The notes under the pieces were generated by a model that was not told the DNA's origin, ran no database searches, and saw only the letters and a list, made by a program, of their open reading frames with translations. A stretch of 64,000 nt of DNA from Hippophae tibetana (Eukaryota; Streptophyta; Magnoliopsida; Rosales; Elaeagnaceae). Positions 40,101-52,894 of this stretch are shown here, piece by piece (position 1 is the stretch's first letter; each line of letters opens with the position of its first letter). The position numbers and the translations under genes were made by a program. The stretch is from NCBI GenBank assembly GCA_037013495.1, contig JAZDXN010000013.1, forward strand, positions 2,418,001-2,482,000. Reading direction: 5' to 3'.

Positions 40101-42172
40101 GTTATTGAAGGGGTTTTCCTCATTACAGTAGGTTCCAAAATACCGAAGTGGTCTAATTTCAAATGCTACACTTTTTATGAGTGCTAATTAATCTATGTAT
40201 AATTTAACGATGCAAAGTGTTGGACACACGCTCCTGCGTATCATCCTTCAATGACAAGGTATGTGATCGGTTAACCACGAAACATTAAATACTTACATCC
40301 ACAATGCTTCTATGTATAATATTTTGTCTCTTATGTTTTAGATTACACTTTCTAGCGAACAAGATATATTTGCTCGTCATTGTGGAAAACCTATCTAAAC
40401 AATATCATTTTGCAGTTAGAAATATTGATGGAGCATTCTATAATTTGCAACCTGTAGTTTTGATACCGCAATGTACGTAAATTATGGTCAAACTCATGAT
40501 TGCATGTCAAAGCGGAGAGGCACTTCGTTTTAGATTCCTAGGGTTAGAAACACCTTATCCTTTTGCACACAACCGTGTTCATTTTCATCAAGAATAGATT
40601 CATATTCTTCTGCTCCTTGAAATTCAACAAGCCATACAAGAGATGCAAAGGTTGGAATGCATTAAACAAGTTTTTTTGGTAACTTGAGCGTTTTATATTT
40701 GGGTTTTTAGTCTATTTCTCTTTGTGAAGTTTGAAGTAATCTTTACAAACGGTACTTTCTTTGCATCATTAGTAAAATAAATATCCTCGAAATAAGCTTT
40801 TAGCAATTACTTACTTGTTATTGAATGGCTTTTCCTCATTATAGTAGGTTCCAAAATACCGAAGTGGTCTAATTTCAAATGCTACATTTTTTACGAGTGC
40901 TAATTAATCTATGTATAATTTAACGATGCAAAGTGTCGGATACACCCTCCTGCGTATCTTCCTTCAATGACAAGGTACGTGATCGGTTCACCACGAAACC
41001 TTAAATATTTACATCCACAATGCTTCTATGTATAATATTTTGTCACTTATGTTTTGTCTTACACTTTCTAGCCAACAAGATATATTTGCTCGTCATTGTG
41101 GCAAACCAATCCAAACAAAATCATTTTGTAGTTAGACGTATTGATGGAGCATTCTATAACTTGGAACCTGTAGATTTGATACCTCAATGTACGTAAATTA
41201 TGGTCAAACTCATGATTGCATGTCCAAGCGGAGAGGCACTTCGTTGTAGATTCCTAGGTTTAGAAACACCTTATCCTTTTGCACACAACCGTGTTCAATT
41301 TCATCAAGAATGGATTTATCTTCTTCTGGTCCTTGAAACTTAACAAGCCATATAGGAGATGAAAAGGTTGGAATGCATTACGTAGGTTTTTTGGTAACTT
41401 GAGTGTTTTATATTTGGGTTTTTGGTCGATTTCTCTTTGTGAAGTTTGAAGTAATCTTTACTAACGGTACTTCCCTTGCATCATTAGTAAAAGATATATC
41501 CTCGAAACAAGCTTTTAGCAATTAGTTACTTGTTATTGAAGGGGTTTTCCTCATTACAGTAGGTTCCAAAATACCGAAGTGGTCTAATTTCAAATGCTAC
41601 ACTTTTTATGAGTGCTAATTAATCTATGTATAATTTAATGATGCAAAGTGTTGGACACACGCTCCTGCGTATCATCCTTCAATGACAAGGTATATGATCG
41701 GTTAACCACGAAACATTAAATACTTACATCCACAATGCTTCTATGTATAATATTTTGTCTCTTATGTTTTAGCTTACACTTTCTAGCGAACAAGATATAT
41801 TTGCTCGTCATTGTGGAAAACCTATCTAAACAATATCATTTTGCAGTTAGAAATATTGATGGAGCATTCTATAATTTGCAACCTGTAGTTTTGATACCTC
41901 AATGTACGTAAATTATGGTCAAACTCATGATTGCATGTCAAAGCGGAGAGGCACTTCGTTGTAGATTCCTAGGGTTAGAAACACCTTATCCTTTTGCACA
42001 CAACCGTGTTCAATTTCATCAAGAATAGATTTATCTTCTTCTAGTCCTTGAAACTCAACAAGCCATATAGGAGATGAAAAGGTTGGAATGCATTACGTAA
42101 GTTTTTTGGTAACTTGAGCGTTTTATATTTGGGTTTTTAGTCTATTTCACTTTGTGAAGTTTGAATTAATCT
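37165..42172. repeat. Dimer HOR (1431 bp), three and a half copies
   Basis: Odd units at 37165, 38596, 40027 and 41458 start 'ttactaacgg' and carry 'gtgttggacac' and 'tatcatccttc'. Even units at 37881, 39312 and 40743 carry 'cgaaataagc', 'gatacaccctcc' and 'agacgtattg'. The spacing between successive odd units is 1431 bp each time. The odd member is also the second unit of tetramer D, so the dimer looks like a secondary amplification of part of D (inference). The last odd unit has 'aatttaatgatg', a rare mark that helps to place the fusion at 59331. Its end leads into super-repeat 2. Confidence 0.92.
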
Positions 42173-42881
42173 TTACAAACGGTACTTTACTTGCATCATT
42201 AGTAAAAGATATATCCTCGAAACATGCTTTTAGCAATTAGTTACTTGTTATGGAAGGGGTTTTTCTCATTATAGTAGGTTCCAAAATACCGAAGTGGTCT
42301 AATTTCAAATGCTACATTTTTTATGAGTGCTATTTAATCTATGTATAATTTAACGATCCAAAGTGTCGGACACACGCTCCTGCGTATCTTCCTTCAATGA
42401 CAAGGTACGTGATCGGTTAACCACGAAACCTTAAATACTTACATCCACAATGCTTCTATGTATAATATTTTGTCACTTATGTTTTGTCTTACACTTTCTA
42501 GCCAACAAGATATATTTGCTCGTCATTGTGGCAAACCTATCTAAACAAGGTCATTTTGTAGTTAGACCTATTGATGGAGCATTCTCTAACTTGGAACCTG
42601 TAGTTTTGATACCTCTTCAATTAAGGTCAAACTCATGATTGCATGTCAAAGCGGAGAGGCACGTCGTTGTAGATTCCTAGGTTTAGAAACACCTTATCTT
42701 TTTTCACACAACCGTGTTCAATTTCATCAAGAATAGATTCATCTTCTTCTCGTCCTTGAAACTCAACAAGCCATATAGGAGATGAAAAGGTTGGAATGCA
42801 ATAAGCAAGTTTTTTTGGTAACTTGAGCGTTTTATATTTGGGTTTTTAGTCTATTTCTCTTTGTTAAGTTTGAAGTAATCT

Positions 42882-45740
42882 TTACAAATGGTACTTTCTT
42901 AGTACCATTAGTAAAGGAAATATCCTCGAAATTAGCATCAAGCAATTAGTTACTTGTTATTGAAGGGGTTTTCCTTATTACAGTTGGCTCCAAAATAACG
43001 AAGGGGTCACAATTCAAATACTACATTTTTTTATGAGAGCTAATTAATCTATGTATAATTTAACGATGCAAACTGTCAGACACACGCTCCTGCGTATCTT
43101 CCTTCAATGAAAAAGTACGTGATCGTTTAACCACGAAACATTAAATACTTACATCCACAATGCTTCTATGTATAATATTTTCTCACTTATGTTTTATCTT
43201 ACACTTTCTAGCGAACAAGATATATTTTCTCGTCATTGTGGCAAACCTTTCTAAACAAAATCATTTTGCAGTTAGACCTATTCATGGAGCATTCTATAAC
43301 TTGGAACCTGTAGTTTTGATAGCTCAATGTACGTAAATTATGGTCAAACTCATGATTGCATGTCAAAGCGGAGAGGCACTTCGTTGTAGATTCCTAGGTT
43401 TAGAAATACCTTATCCTTTTGCACACAACCGTGTTCAATTTCCTCAAGAATAGATTTATCTTCTTCTGGTCCTTGAAACTCAACAAGCCATATAGGAGAT
43501 GAAAAGGTTGGAATGCATTAAGCAAGTTTTTTTGATAACTTGAGCGTTTTATATTTGGGTTTTTAGTCTATTTCACTTTGTGAAGTTTGAAGTAATCTTT
43601 ACAAACGGTACTTTACTTGCATCATTAGTAAAAGATATATCCTCGAAACATGCTTTTAACAATTAGTTACTTGTTATGGAAGGGGTTTTTCTCATTATAG
43701 TAGGTTCCAAAATACCGAAGTGGTCTAATTTCAAATGCTACATTTTTTATGAGTGCTATTTAATCTATGTATAATTTAACGATCCAAAGTGTCGGACACA
43801 CGCTCCTGCGTATCTTCCTTCAATGACAAGGTACGTGATCGGTTAACCACGAAACATTAAATACTTACATCCACAATGATTCTATGGATAATATTTTGTT
43901 TCTTATGTTTTATCTTACACTTTCTAGCGGACAAGATATATTTGCTCGTCATTGTGGCAAACCTATCTAAACAAAATCATTTTGCAGTTAGACATATTGA
44001 TGGAGCATTCTATAACTTGGAACCTGTAGTTTTGATACCTTAATGTACATAAATTATGGTCAAACTCATAATTGCATGTCACAGCGGAGAGGCACGTCGT
44101 TGTAGATTCCTAGGGTTAGAAGCACCTTATCCTTTTTGCACACAACCGTGTTCAATTTCATCAAGAATAGATTCATCTTCTTCTCGTCCTTGAAACTCAA
44201 CAAGCCATATAGGAGATGAAAAGGTTGGAATGCATTAAGCAAGTTTTTTTGATAACTTGAGCGTTTTATATTTGGGTTTTTAGTCTATTTCTCTTTGTGA
44301 AGTTTGAAGTAATCTTTACAAACGGTACTTTACTTGCATCATTAGTAAAAGATATATCCTCGAAACATGCTTTTAGCAATTAGTTACTTGTTATGGAAGG
44401 GGTTTTTCTCATTATAGTAGGTTCCAAAATACCGAAGTGGTCTAATTTCAAATGCTACATTTTTTATGAGTGCTATTTAATCTATGTATAATTTAACGAT
44501 TCAAAGTGTCGGACACACGCTCCTGCGTATCTTCCTTCAATGACAAGGTACGTGATCGGTTAACCACGAAACATTAAATACTTACATCCACAATGATTCT
44601 ATGGATAATATTTTGTTTCTTATGTTTTATCTTACACTTTCTAGCGGACAAGATATATTTGCTCGTAATTGTGGCAAACCTATCTAAACAAAATCATTTT
44701 GCAGTTAGACATATTGATGCAGCATTCTATAACTTGGAACCTGTAGTTTTGATACCTCAATGTACTTAAATTATTGTAAACTTATGATTGCATGTCAAAG
44801 CGGAGAGGCACGTCGTTGTAGATTCCTAGGTTTAGAAACACCTTATCTTTTTGCACACAACCGTGTTCAATTTCATAAAGAATAGATTCATCTTCTTCTC
44901 GTCCTTGAAACTCAACAAGCCATATAGGAGATGAAAATGTTGGAAGGCAATAAGCAAGTTTTTTTTGGTAACTTGAGCGTTTTATATTTGGGTTTTTAGT
45001 CTATTTCTCTTTGTTAAGTTTGACGTAATCTTTACAAATGGTACTTTCTTTGCATCATTAGTCAAAGAAATATTCTCGAAACAAACTTTAAGCAATTAGT
45101 TACTAGTTATTGAATGGGTTTTCCTCATTACAGTAGGTTCCAAAATACCGAAGTGGTCTAATTTCAAATGCTACATATTTTATGAGTGCTAATTAATCTA
45201 TGTATAATTTAACGATGCAAAGTGTCGGATACACGCTCCTGCGTATCTTCCTTCAATGACAACGTACGTGATTGGTTTACCACGAATCATTAAATACTTA
45301 CATCCACAATGCTTCTATATATAATATTTTCTCACTTATGTTTTGTCTTACACTTTCTAGCCAACAAGATATATTTGCTCGTCATTGTGGCAAACCTATC
45401 TAAACAAAATCATTTTGGAGTTAGACCTATTGATGGAGCATTCTATAACTTGGAACCTGTAGTTTTGATACCTCTTCAATTAAGGTCAAACTCATGATTG
45501 CATGTCAAAGCGGAGAGGCACGTCGTTGTAGATTCCTAGGTTTAGAAACACCTTATCTTTTTTCACACAACCGTGTTCAATTTCATCAAGAATAGATTCA
45601 TCTTCTTCTCGTCCTTGAAACTCAACAAGCCATATAGGAGATGAAAAGGTTGGAATGCAATAAGCAAGTTTTTTTGGTAACTTGAGCGTTTTATATTTGG
45701 GTTTTTAGTCTATTTCTCTTTGTTAAGTTTGAAGTAATCT
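42882..45740. repeat. Tetramer HOR C, first copy in super-repeat 2 (2859 bp)
   Basis: Units start at 42882, 43599, 44316 and 45032 (717, 717, 716 and 709 bp). It matches 24291-27150 in order. Small differences are shared with the next tetramer, such as 'attagcatcaagc', 'ttccttattac' and 'aaattattgtaaac' (one base shorter). The last ~80 bases ('gcaataagcaagttttttt') resemble the end of the unit at 42173 instead of the end of 26442. This places the duplication joint in that region. The short junction 'cctcttcaattaagg' is at 45471-45485. Confidence 0.92.
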
Positions 45741-48599
45741 TTACAAATGGTACTTTCTTAGTACCATTAGTAAAGGAAATATCCTCGAAATTAGCATCAA
45801 GCAATTAGTTACTTGTTATTGAAGGGGTTTTCCTTATTACAGTTGGCTCCAAAATAACGAAGGGGTCACAATTCAAATACTACATTTTTTTATGAGAGCT
45901 AATTAATCTATGTATAATTTAACGATGCAAACTGTCAGACACACGCTCCTGCGTATCTTCCTTCAATGAAAAAGTACGTGATCGTTTAACCACGAAACAT
46001 TAAATACTTACATCCACAATGCTTCTATGTATAATATTTTCTCACTTATGTTTTATCTTACACTTTCTAGCGAACAAGATATATTTTCTCGTCATTGTGG
46101 CAAACCTTTCTAAACAAAATCATTTTGCAGTTAGACCTATTCATGGAGCATTCTATAACTTGGAACCTGTAGTTTTGATAGCTCAATGTACGTAAATTAT
46201 GGTCAAACTCATGATTGCATGTCAAAGCGGAGAGGCACTTCGTTGTAGATTCCTAGGTTTAGAAATACCTTATCCTTTTGCACACAACCGTGTTCAATTT
46301 CCTCAAGAATAGATTTATCTTCTTCTGGTCCTTGAAACTCAACAAGCCATATAGGAGATGAAAAGGTTGGAATGCATTAAGCAAGTTTTTTTGATAACTT
46401 GAGCGTTTTATATTTGGGTTTTTAGTCTATTTCACTTTGTGAAGTTTGAAGTAATCTTTACAAACGGTACTTTACTTGCATCATTAGTAAAAGATATATC
46501 CTCGAAACATGCTTTTAACAATTAGTTACTTGTTATGGAAGGGGTTTTTCTCATTATAGTAGGTTCCAAAATACCGAAGTGGTCTAATTTCAAATGCTAC
46601 ATTTTTTATGAGTGCTATTTAATCTATGTATAATTTAACGATCCAAAGTGTCGGACACACGCTCCTGCGTATCTTCCTTCAATGACAAGGTACGTGATCG
46701 GTTAACCACGAAACATTAAATACTTACATCCACAATGATTCTATGGATAATATTTTGTTTCTTATGTTTTATCTTACACTTTCTAGCGGACAAGATATAT
46801 TTGCTCGTCATTGTGGCAAACCTATCTAAACAAAATCATTTTGCAGTTAGACATATTGATGGAGCATTCTATAACTTGGAACCTGTAGTTTTGATACCTT
46901 AATGTACATAAATTATGGTCAAACTCATAATTGCATGTCACAGCGGAGAGGCACGTCGTTGTAGATTCCTAGGGTTAGAAGCACCTTATCCTTTTTGCAC
47001 ACAACCGTGTTCAATTTCATCAAGAATAGATTCATCTTCTTCTCGTCCTTGAAACTCAACAAGCCATATAGGAGATGAAAAGGTTGGAATGCATTAAGCA
47101 AGTTTTTTTGATAACTTGAGCGTTTTATATTTGGGTTTTTAGTCTATTTCTCTTTGTGAAGTTTGAAGTAATCTTTACAAACGGTACTTTACTTGCATCA
47201 TTAGTAAAAGATATATCCTCGAAACATGCTTTTAGCAATTAGTTACTTGTTATGGAAGGGGTTTTTCTCATTATAGTAGGTTCCAAAATACCGAAGTGGT
47301 CTAATTTCAAATGCTACATTTTTTATGAGTGCTATTTAATCTATGTATAATTTAACGATTCAAAGTGTCGGACACACGCTCCTGCGTATCTTCCTTCAAT
47401 GACAAGGTACGTGATCGGTTAACCACGAAACATTAAATACTTACATCCACAATGATTCTATGGATAATATTTTGTTTCTTATGTTTTATCATACACTTTC
47501 TAGCGGACAAGATATATTTGCTCGTAATTGTGGCAAACCTATCTAAACAAAATCATTTTGCAGTTAGACATATTGATGCAGCATTCTATAACTTGGAACC
47601 TGTAGTTTTGATACCTCAATGTACTTAAATTATTGTAAACTTATGATTGCATGTCAAAGCGGAGAGGCACGTCGTTGTAGATTCCTAGGTTTAGAAACAC
47701 CTTATCTTTTTGCACACAACCGTGTTCAATTTCATAAAGAATAGATTCATCTTCTTCTCGTCCTTGAAACTCAACAAGCCATATAGGAGATGAAAATGTT
47801 GGAAGGCAATAAGCAAGTTTTTTTTGGTAACTTGAGCGTTTTATATTTGGGTTTTTAGTCTATTTCTCTTTGTTAAGTTTGACGTAATCTTTACAAATGG
47901 TACTTTCTTTGCATCATTAGTCAAAGAAATATTCTCGAAACAAACTTTAAGCAATTAGTTACTAGTTATTGAATGGGTTTTCCTCATTACAGTAGGTTCC
48001 AAAATACCGAAGTGGTCTAATTTCAAATGCTACATATTTTATGAGTGCTAATTAATCTATGTATAATTTAACGATGCAAAGTGTCGGATACACGCTCCTG
48101 CGTATCTTCCTTCAATGACAACGTACGTGATTGGTTTACCACGAATCATTAAATACTTACATCCACAATGCTTCTATATATAATATTTTCTCACTTATGT
48201 TTTGTCTTACACTTTCTAGCCAACAAGATATATTTGCTCGTCATTGTGGCAAACCTATCTAAACAAAATCATTTTGGAGTTAGACCTATTGATGGAGCAT
48301 TCTATAACTTGGAACCTGTAGTTTTGATACCTCTTCAATTAAGGTCAAACTCATGATTGCATGTCAAAGCGGAGAGGCACGTCGTTGTAGATTCCTAGGT
48401 TTAGAAACACCTTATCTTTTTTCACACAACCGTGTTCAATTTCATCAAGAATAGATTCATCTTCTTCTCGTCCTTGAAACTCAACAAGCCATATAGGAGA
48501 TGAAAAGGTTGGAATGCATTAAGCAAATTTGTTTGGTAACTTGAGCGTTTTATATTTGGGTTTTTAGTCTATTTCTCTTTGTGAAGTTTGAAGTAATCT
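45741..48599. repeat. Tetramer HOR C, second copy in super-repeat 2 (2859 bp)
   Basis: Units start at 45741, 46458, 47175 and 47891. This is nearly identical to the previous tetramer. The one clear difference I noticed by eye is 'tttatcatacac' near 47491 against 'tttatcttacac'. It ends 'gcattaagcaaatttg', like the single tetramer of super-repeat 1. The duplication is therefore very recent and younger than the two super-repeats. Confidence 0.93.
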
Positions 48600-51500
48600 T
48601 TACAAACGGTACTTTCTTTGTACCATTAGTAAAAGAAATATCCTCGAAACAAACTTTAAGCAATTAGTTACTTGTTATTGAATGGGTTTTCCTCATTATA
48701 GTAGGTTCCAAAATACCGAAGTGGTCTAATTTCAAATGCTACATTTTTTATGAGTGCTAATTAATCTATGTATAATTTAACGATGCAAAGTGTCGGACAC
48801 AGGCTCCTGCGTATCTTTCTTCAATGACAAGGTACGTGATCGGTTAACCACGAAACATTAAATACTTACATCCACAATGCTTCTATGTATAATATTTTGT
48901 CACTTATGTTTTGTCTTACACTTTCTTGCCAACAAGATATATTTGCTCGTCATTGCGGCAAACCTATCTAAACAAAATCATTTTGTAGTTAGACCTATTG
49001 ATGGAGCTTTCTATAACATGGAACCTGTAGTTTGATAGCTCAATGTACGTAAATTATGGTCAAACTCATGATTGCATGTCAAAGCGGAGAGGAACTTCGT
49101 TGTAGATTCCTAGGTTTAGAAACACCTTATCCTTTTGCACACAACCGTGTTCAATTTCATCAAGAATAGATTCATCTTCTTCTCGTCCTTGAAACTCAAC
49201 AAGCCATATCGGAGATGAAAAGGTTGGTACGCATTAAGCAAGTTTGTTTGGTAACTTCAGCGTTTTATATTTGGGTTTTTATTCTATTTCTCTTTGTGAA
49301 GTTTGAAGTAATCTTTACAAATGGTACTTTCTTTGTACCATTAGTAAAAGAAATATCCTCGAAATTAGCTTCAAGCAATTAGTTACTTGTTATTGAAGGG
49401 GTTTTCCTCATTACAGTTGGTTCCAAAATAACGAAGAGATCTCAATTCAAATACTACATTTTTTTTATCAGAGCTAATTAATCTATGTATAATTTAACGA
49501 TGCAAACTGTCTGACACACGCACCTGCGTATCTTCCTTCAATGACAAAGTACGTGATCGGTTAACCACGAAATATTAAATACTTACATCCACAATGCTTC
49601 TATGTATAATATTTTCTCACTTATGTTTTGTCTTACACTTTCTAGCCAACAAGATATATTTGCTCGTCATTGTGGCAAACCTATCTAAACAAAATCATTT
49701 TGTAGTTTGACCTATTCATGGAGCATTCTATAACTCTGAACCTGTTGTTTTGATACCTCAATGTACGAAAATTACGGTCAAACTCATGATTGCATGTCAA
49801 AGCGTAGTGGCACTTCGTTGTAGATTCCTAGGTTTAGAAACACCTTATCCTTTTGCACACAACCGTGTTCAATTTCATCAAGAATAGATTCATCTTTTTC
49901 TAGTCCTTGAAAGTCAAAAAGCCATATAGGAGATGAAAAGGTTGGAATGCATTTAGCAAGTGTTTTTGGTAACTTGAGCATTTTATATTTGGTTTTTTAG
50001 TCGATTTCTCTTTGTGAAGTTTGAAGTAATCTTTACAAATGGTACTTTCTTTGTATCATTATTAAAAGAAATATACTCGAAACAAACTTTAAGCAATTAG
50101 TTACTTGTTATTGAATGGGTTTTCCTCATTACAGTAGGTTCCAAAATACCAAAGTGGTCTAATTTCAAATGCTACATTTTTTATGAGTGCTAACTAATCT
50201 ATGTATAATTTAACGATGCAAAGTGTCGGACACACGCTCCTTCGTATCTTCCTTCAATGACAAGGTACGTGATCAGTTAACCACGAAACATTAAATACTT
50301 ATATCCAGAATGCTTCTATGTATAATATTTTGTCACTTATGTTTTGTCTTACACTTTCTAGCCAACAAGATATATTTGCTCGTCATGGTGGAAAACCTAT
50401 CTAAACAAAATCATTTTGCAGTTAGACCTATTGATGGAGCATTCTATAACTTGGAACCTGTAGATTTGATACCTCAATGTACGTAAATTATGGTCAAACT
50501 CATGATTGCATGTCCAAGCGGAGAGGCACTTCGTTGTAGATTCCTAGGTTTAGAAACACCTTATCCTTTTGCACACAACCGTGTTCAATTTCATCAAGAA
50601 TAGATTTATCTTCTTCTGGTCCTTGAAACTCAACAAGCCATATAGGAGATGAAAAGGTTGGAATGCATTACGTAAGTTTTTTGGTAACTTGAGCGTTTTA
50701 TATTTGGGTTTTTAGTCTATTTCACTTTGTGAAGTTTGAAGTAATCTTTACAAACTGTACTTTCTTTGTACCAGTAGCAAAAGAAATATCCTCGAAATTA
50801 GCTTCAAGCAATTAGTTACTTGTTATTGAAGGGGTTTTCCTCATTACAGTTGGTTCCAAAATAACGAAGTGGTCTCAATTCAAATACTACATTTTTTTTA
50901 TGAGAGCTAATTAATCTATGTATAATTTAACGATGCAAACTGTCGGACACACTCTCCTGCGTATCTTCCTTCAATGAAAAAGTACGTGATCGGTTAACCA
51001 CGAAACATTAAATACTTACATCCACAATGCTTCTATGTATAATATTTTGTTTCTTATGTTTTATCTTACACTTTCTAGCGAACAAGATATATTTGCTCGT
51101 CATTGTGGAAAACCTATCTAAACAAAATCATTTTGCAGTTAGACCTATTGATGGAGCATTCTATAACTTGGAACCTGTAGTTTTGATACCTCAATGTACG
51201 TAAATTATGGTCAAACTCATGAGTGCATGTCAAAGTGGAGAGGCACTTCGTTGTAGATTCCTAGGTTTAGAAACACCTTATCCTTTGGCACACAACCTTG
51301 TTCAATTTCATCAAGAATAGATTTATCTTCTTCTGGTCCTTGAAACTCAACAAGCCATATAGGAGATGAAAAGGTAGGAATGCATTAAGTAAGTTTTTTG
51401 GTAACTTGAGTGTTTTATATTTGGGTTTTTAGTCGATTTATCTTTGTGAAGTTTGAAGTAATCTTTACAAACGGTACTTTCTTTGCATCATTAGTAAAAG

Positions 51501-52894
51501 ATATATCCTCGAAACAAGCTTTTAGCAATTAGTTACTTGTTATTGAATGGGTTTTCCTCATTACAGTAGGTTCGAAAATACCGAAGTTGTCTAATTTCAA
51601 ATGCTACATTTTTTAAGAGTGCTAATTAATCTATGTATAATTTAACGATGCAAAGTGTCGGATACACCCTCCTGCGTATCTTTCTTCAATGAAAAAGTAC
51701 GTGATCGGTTAATCACGAAACATTAAATACTTACATCCACAATGCTTCTATGTATAACATTTTCTCACTTATGTTTTATCTTACACTTTCTAGCGAACAA
51801 GATATATTTGCTCGTCATTGTGGAAAACCTATCTAAACAAAATCATTTTGCAGTTAGACCTATTGATGGAGCATTCTATAACTTGGAACCTGTAGTTTTG
51901 ATACCTCAATGTACGTAAATTATGGTCAAACTCATGATTGCATGTCAAAGTGGAGAGGCACTTCGTTGTAGATTCCTAGGTTTAGAAACACCTTATCCTT
52001 TGGCACACAACCGTGTTCAATTTCATCAAGAATAGATTTATCTTCTTCTGGTCCTTGAAACTCATCAAGCCATATAGGAGATGAAAAGGTTGGAATGCAT
52101 TAAGTAAGTTTTTTGGTAACTTGAGTGTTTTATATTTGGGTTTTTAGTCGATTTCTCTTTGTGAAGTTTGAAGTAATCTTTACAAACGGTACTTTCTTTG
52201 CATCATTAGTAAAAGATATATCCTCGAAACAAGCTTTTAGCAATTAGTTACTTGTTATTGGATGGGTTTTCCTCATTACAGTAGGTTCCAAAATACCTAA
52301 GTGGTCTAATTTCAAATGCTACATTTTTTACGAGTGGTAATTAATCTATGTATAATTTAACGATGCAAAGTGTCGGATACACCCTCCTGCGTATCTTCCT
52401 TCAATGACAAGGTACGTGATCGGTTAACCACGAAACCTTAAATACTTACATCCACAATTCTTCTATGTATAATATTTTGTCACTTATGTTTTGTCTTACA
52501 CTTTCTAGCCAACAAGATATATTTGCTCGTCATTGTGGCAAACCTATCTAAACAAAATCATTTTGTAGGTAGACCTATTGATGGAGCATTCTATCACTTG
52601 GAACCTGTAGTTTTGATACCTCAATGTACGTAAATTATGGTCAAACTCATGATTGCATGTCAAAGCGGAGAGGCACTTCGTTGTAGATTCCTAGGTTTAG
52701 AAACACCTAATCCTTTGGCACACAACCGTGTTCAATTTCATCAAGAATAGATTTATCTTCTTCTGGTCCTTGAAACTCAACAAGCCATGTAGGAGATGAA
52801 AAGGTTGGAATGCATTAAGTAAGTTTTTTGGTAACTTGAGGGTTTTATATTTGGGTTTTTAGTCGATTTCTCTTTGTGAAGTTTGAAGTAATCT
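48600..52894. repeat. Mixed monomer stretch, copy in super-repeat 2
   Basis: Units start at 48600, 49315, 50033, 50748, 51465 and 52180, the partners of 27151-31444 at +21,450 bp. The first ~310 bases of the first unit have no match in the partner because of the replaced tract there. The pair 27865/49315 differs at four bases in 718 by eye. The minus-strand 65-codon frame at 49784-49981 is the partner of the one at 28334-28531. Confidence 0.88.

Larger units (their letters stand above)
23582..42172. repeat. Super-repeat copy 1: 26 monomers, 18,591 bp
   Basis: Monomers start at 23582, 24291, 25008, 25725, 26442, 27151, 27865, 28583, 29298, 30015, 30730, 31445, 32160, 32876, 33590, 34305, 35020, 35736, 36450, 37165, 37881, 38596, 39312, 40027, 40743 and 41458. 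The order of types reappears from 42173 on at an offset of 18,591 bp. The offset is 21,450 bp in the middle part, because copy 2 gained a tetramer, and 18,588-18,590 bp later, because it lost one. Inside lie tetramer C, a mixed stretch, two tetramers D and a dimer run. The exact outer limits are uncertain by a few hundred bases, since the first unit differs from its partner in places. Confidence 0.85.
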
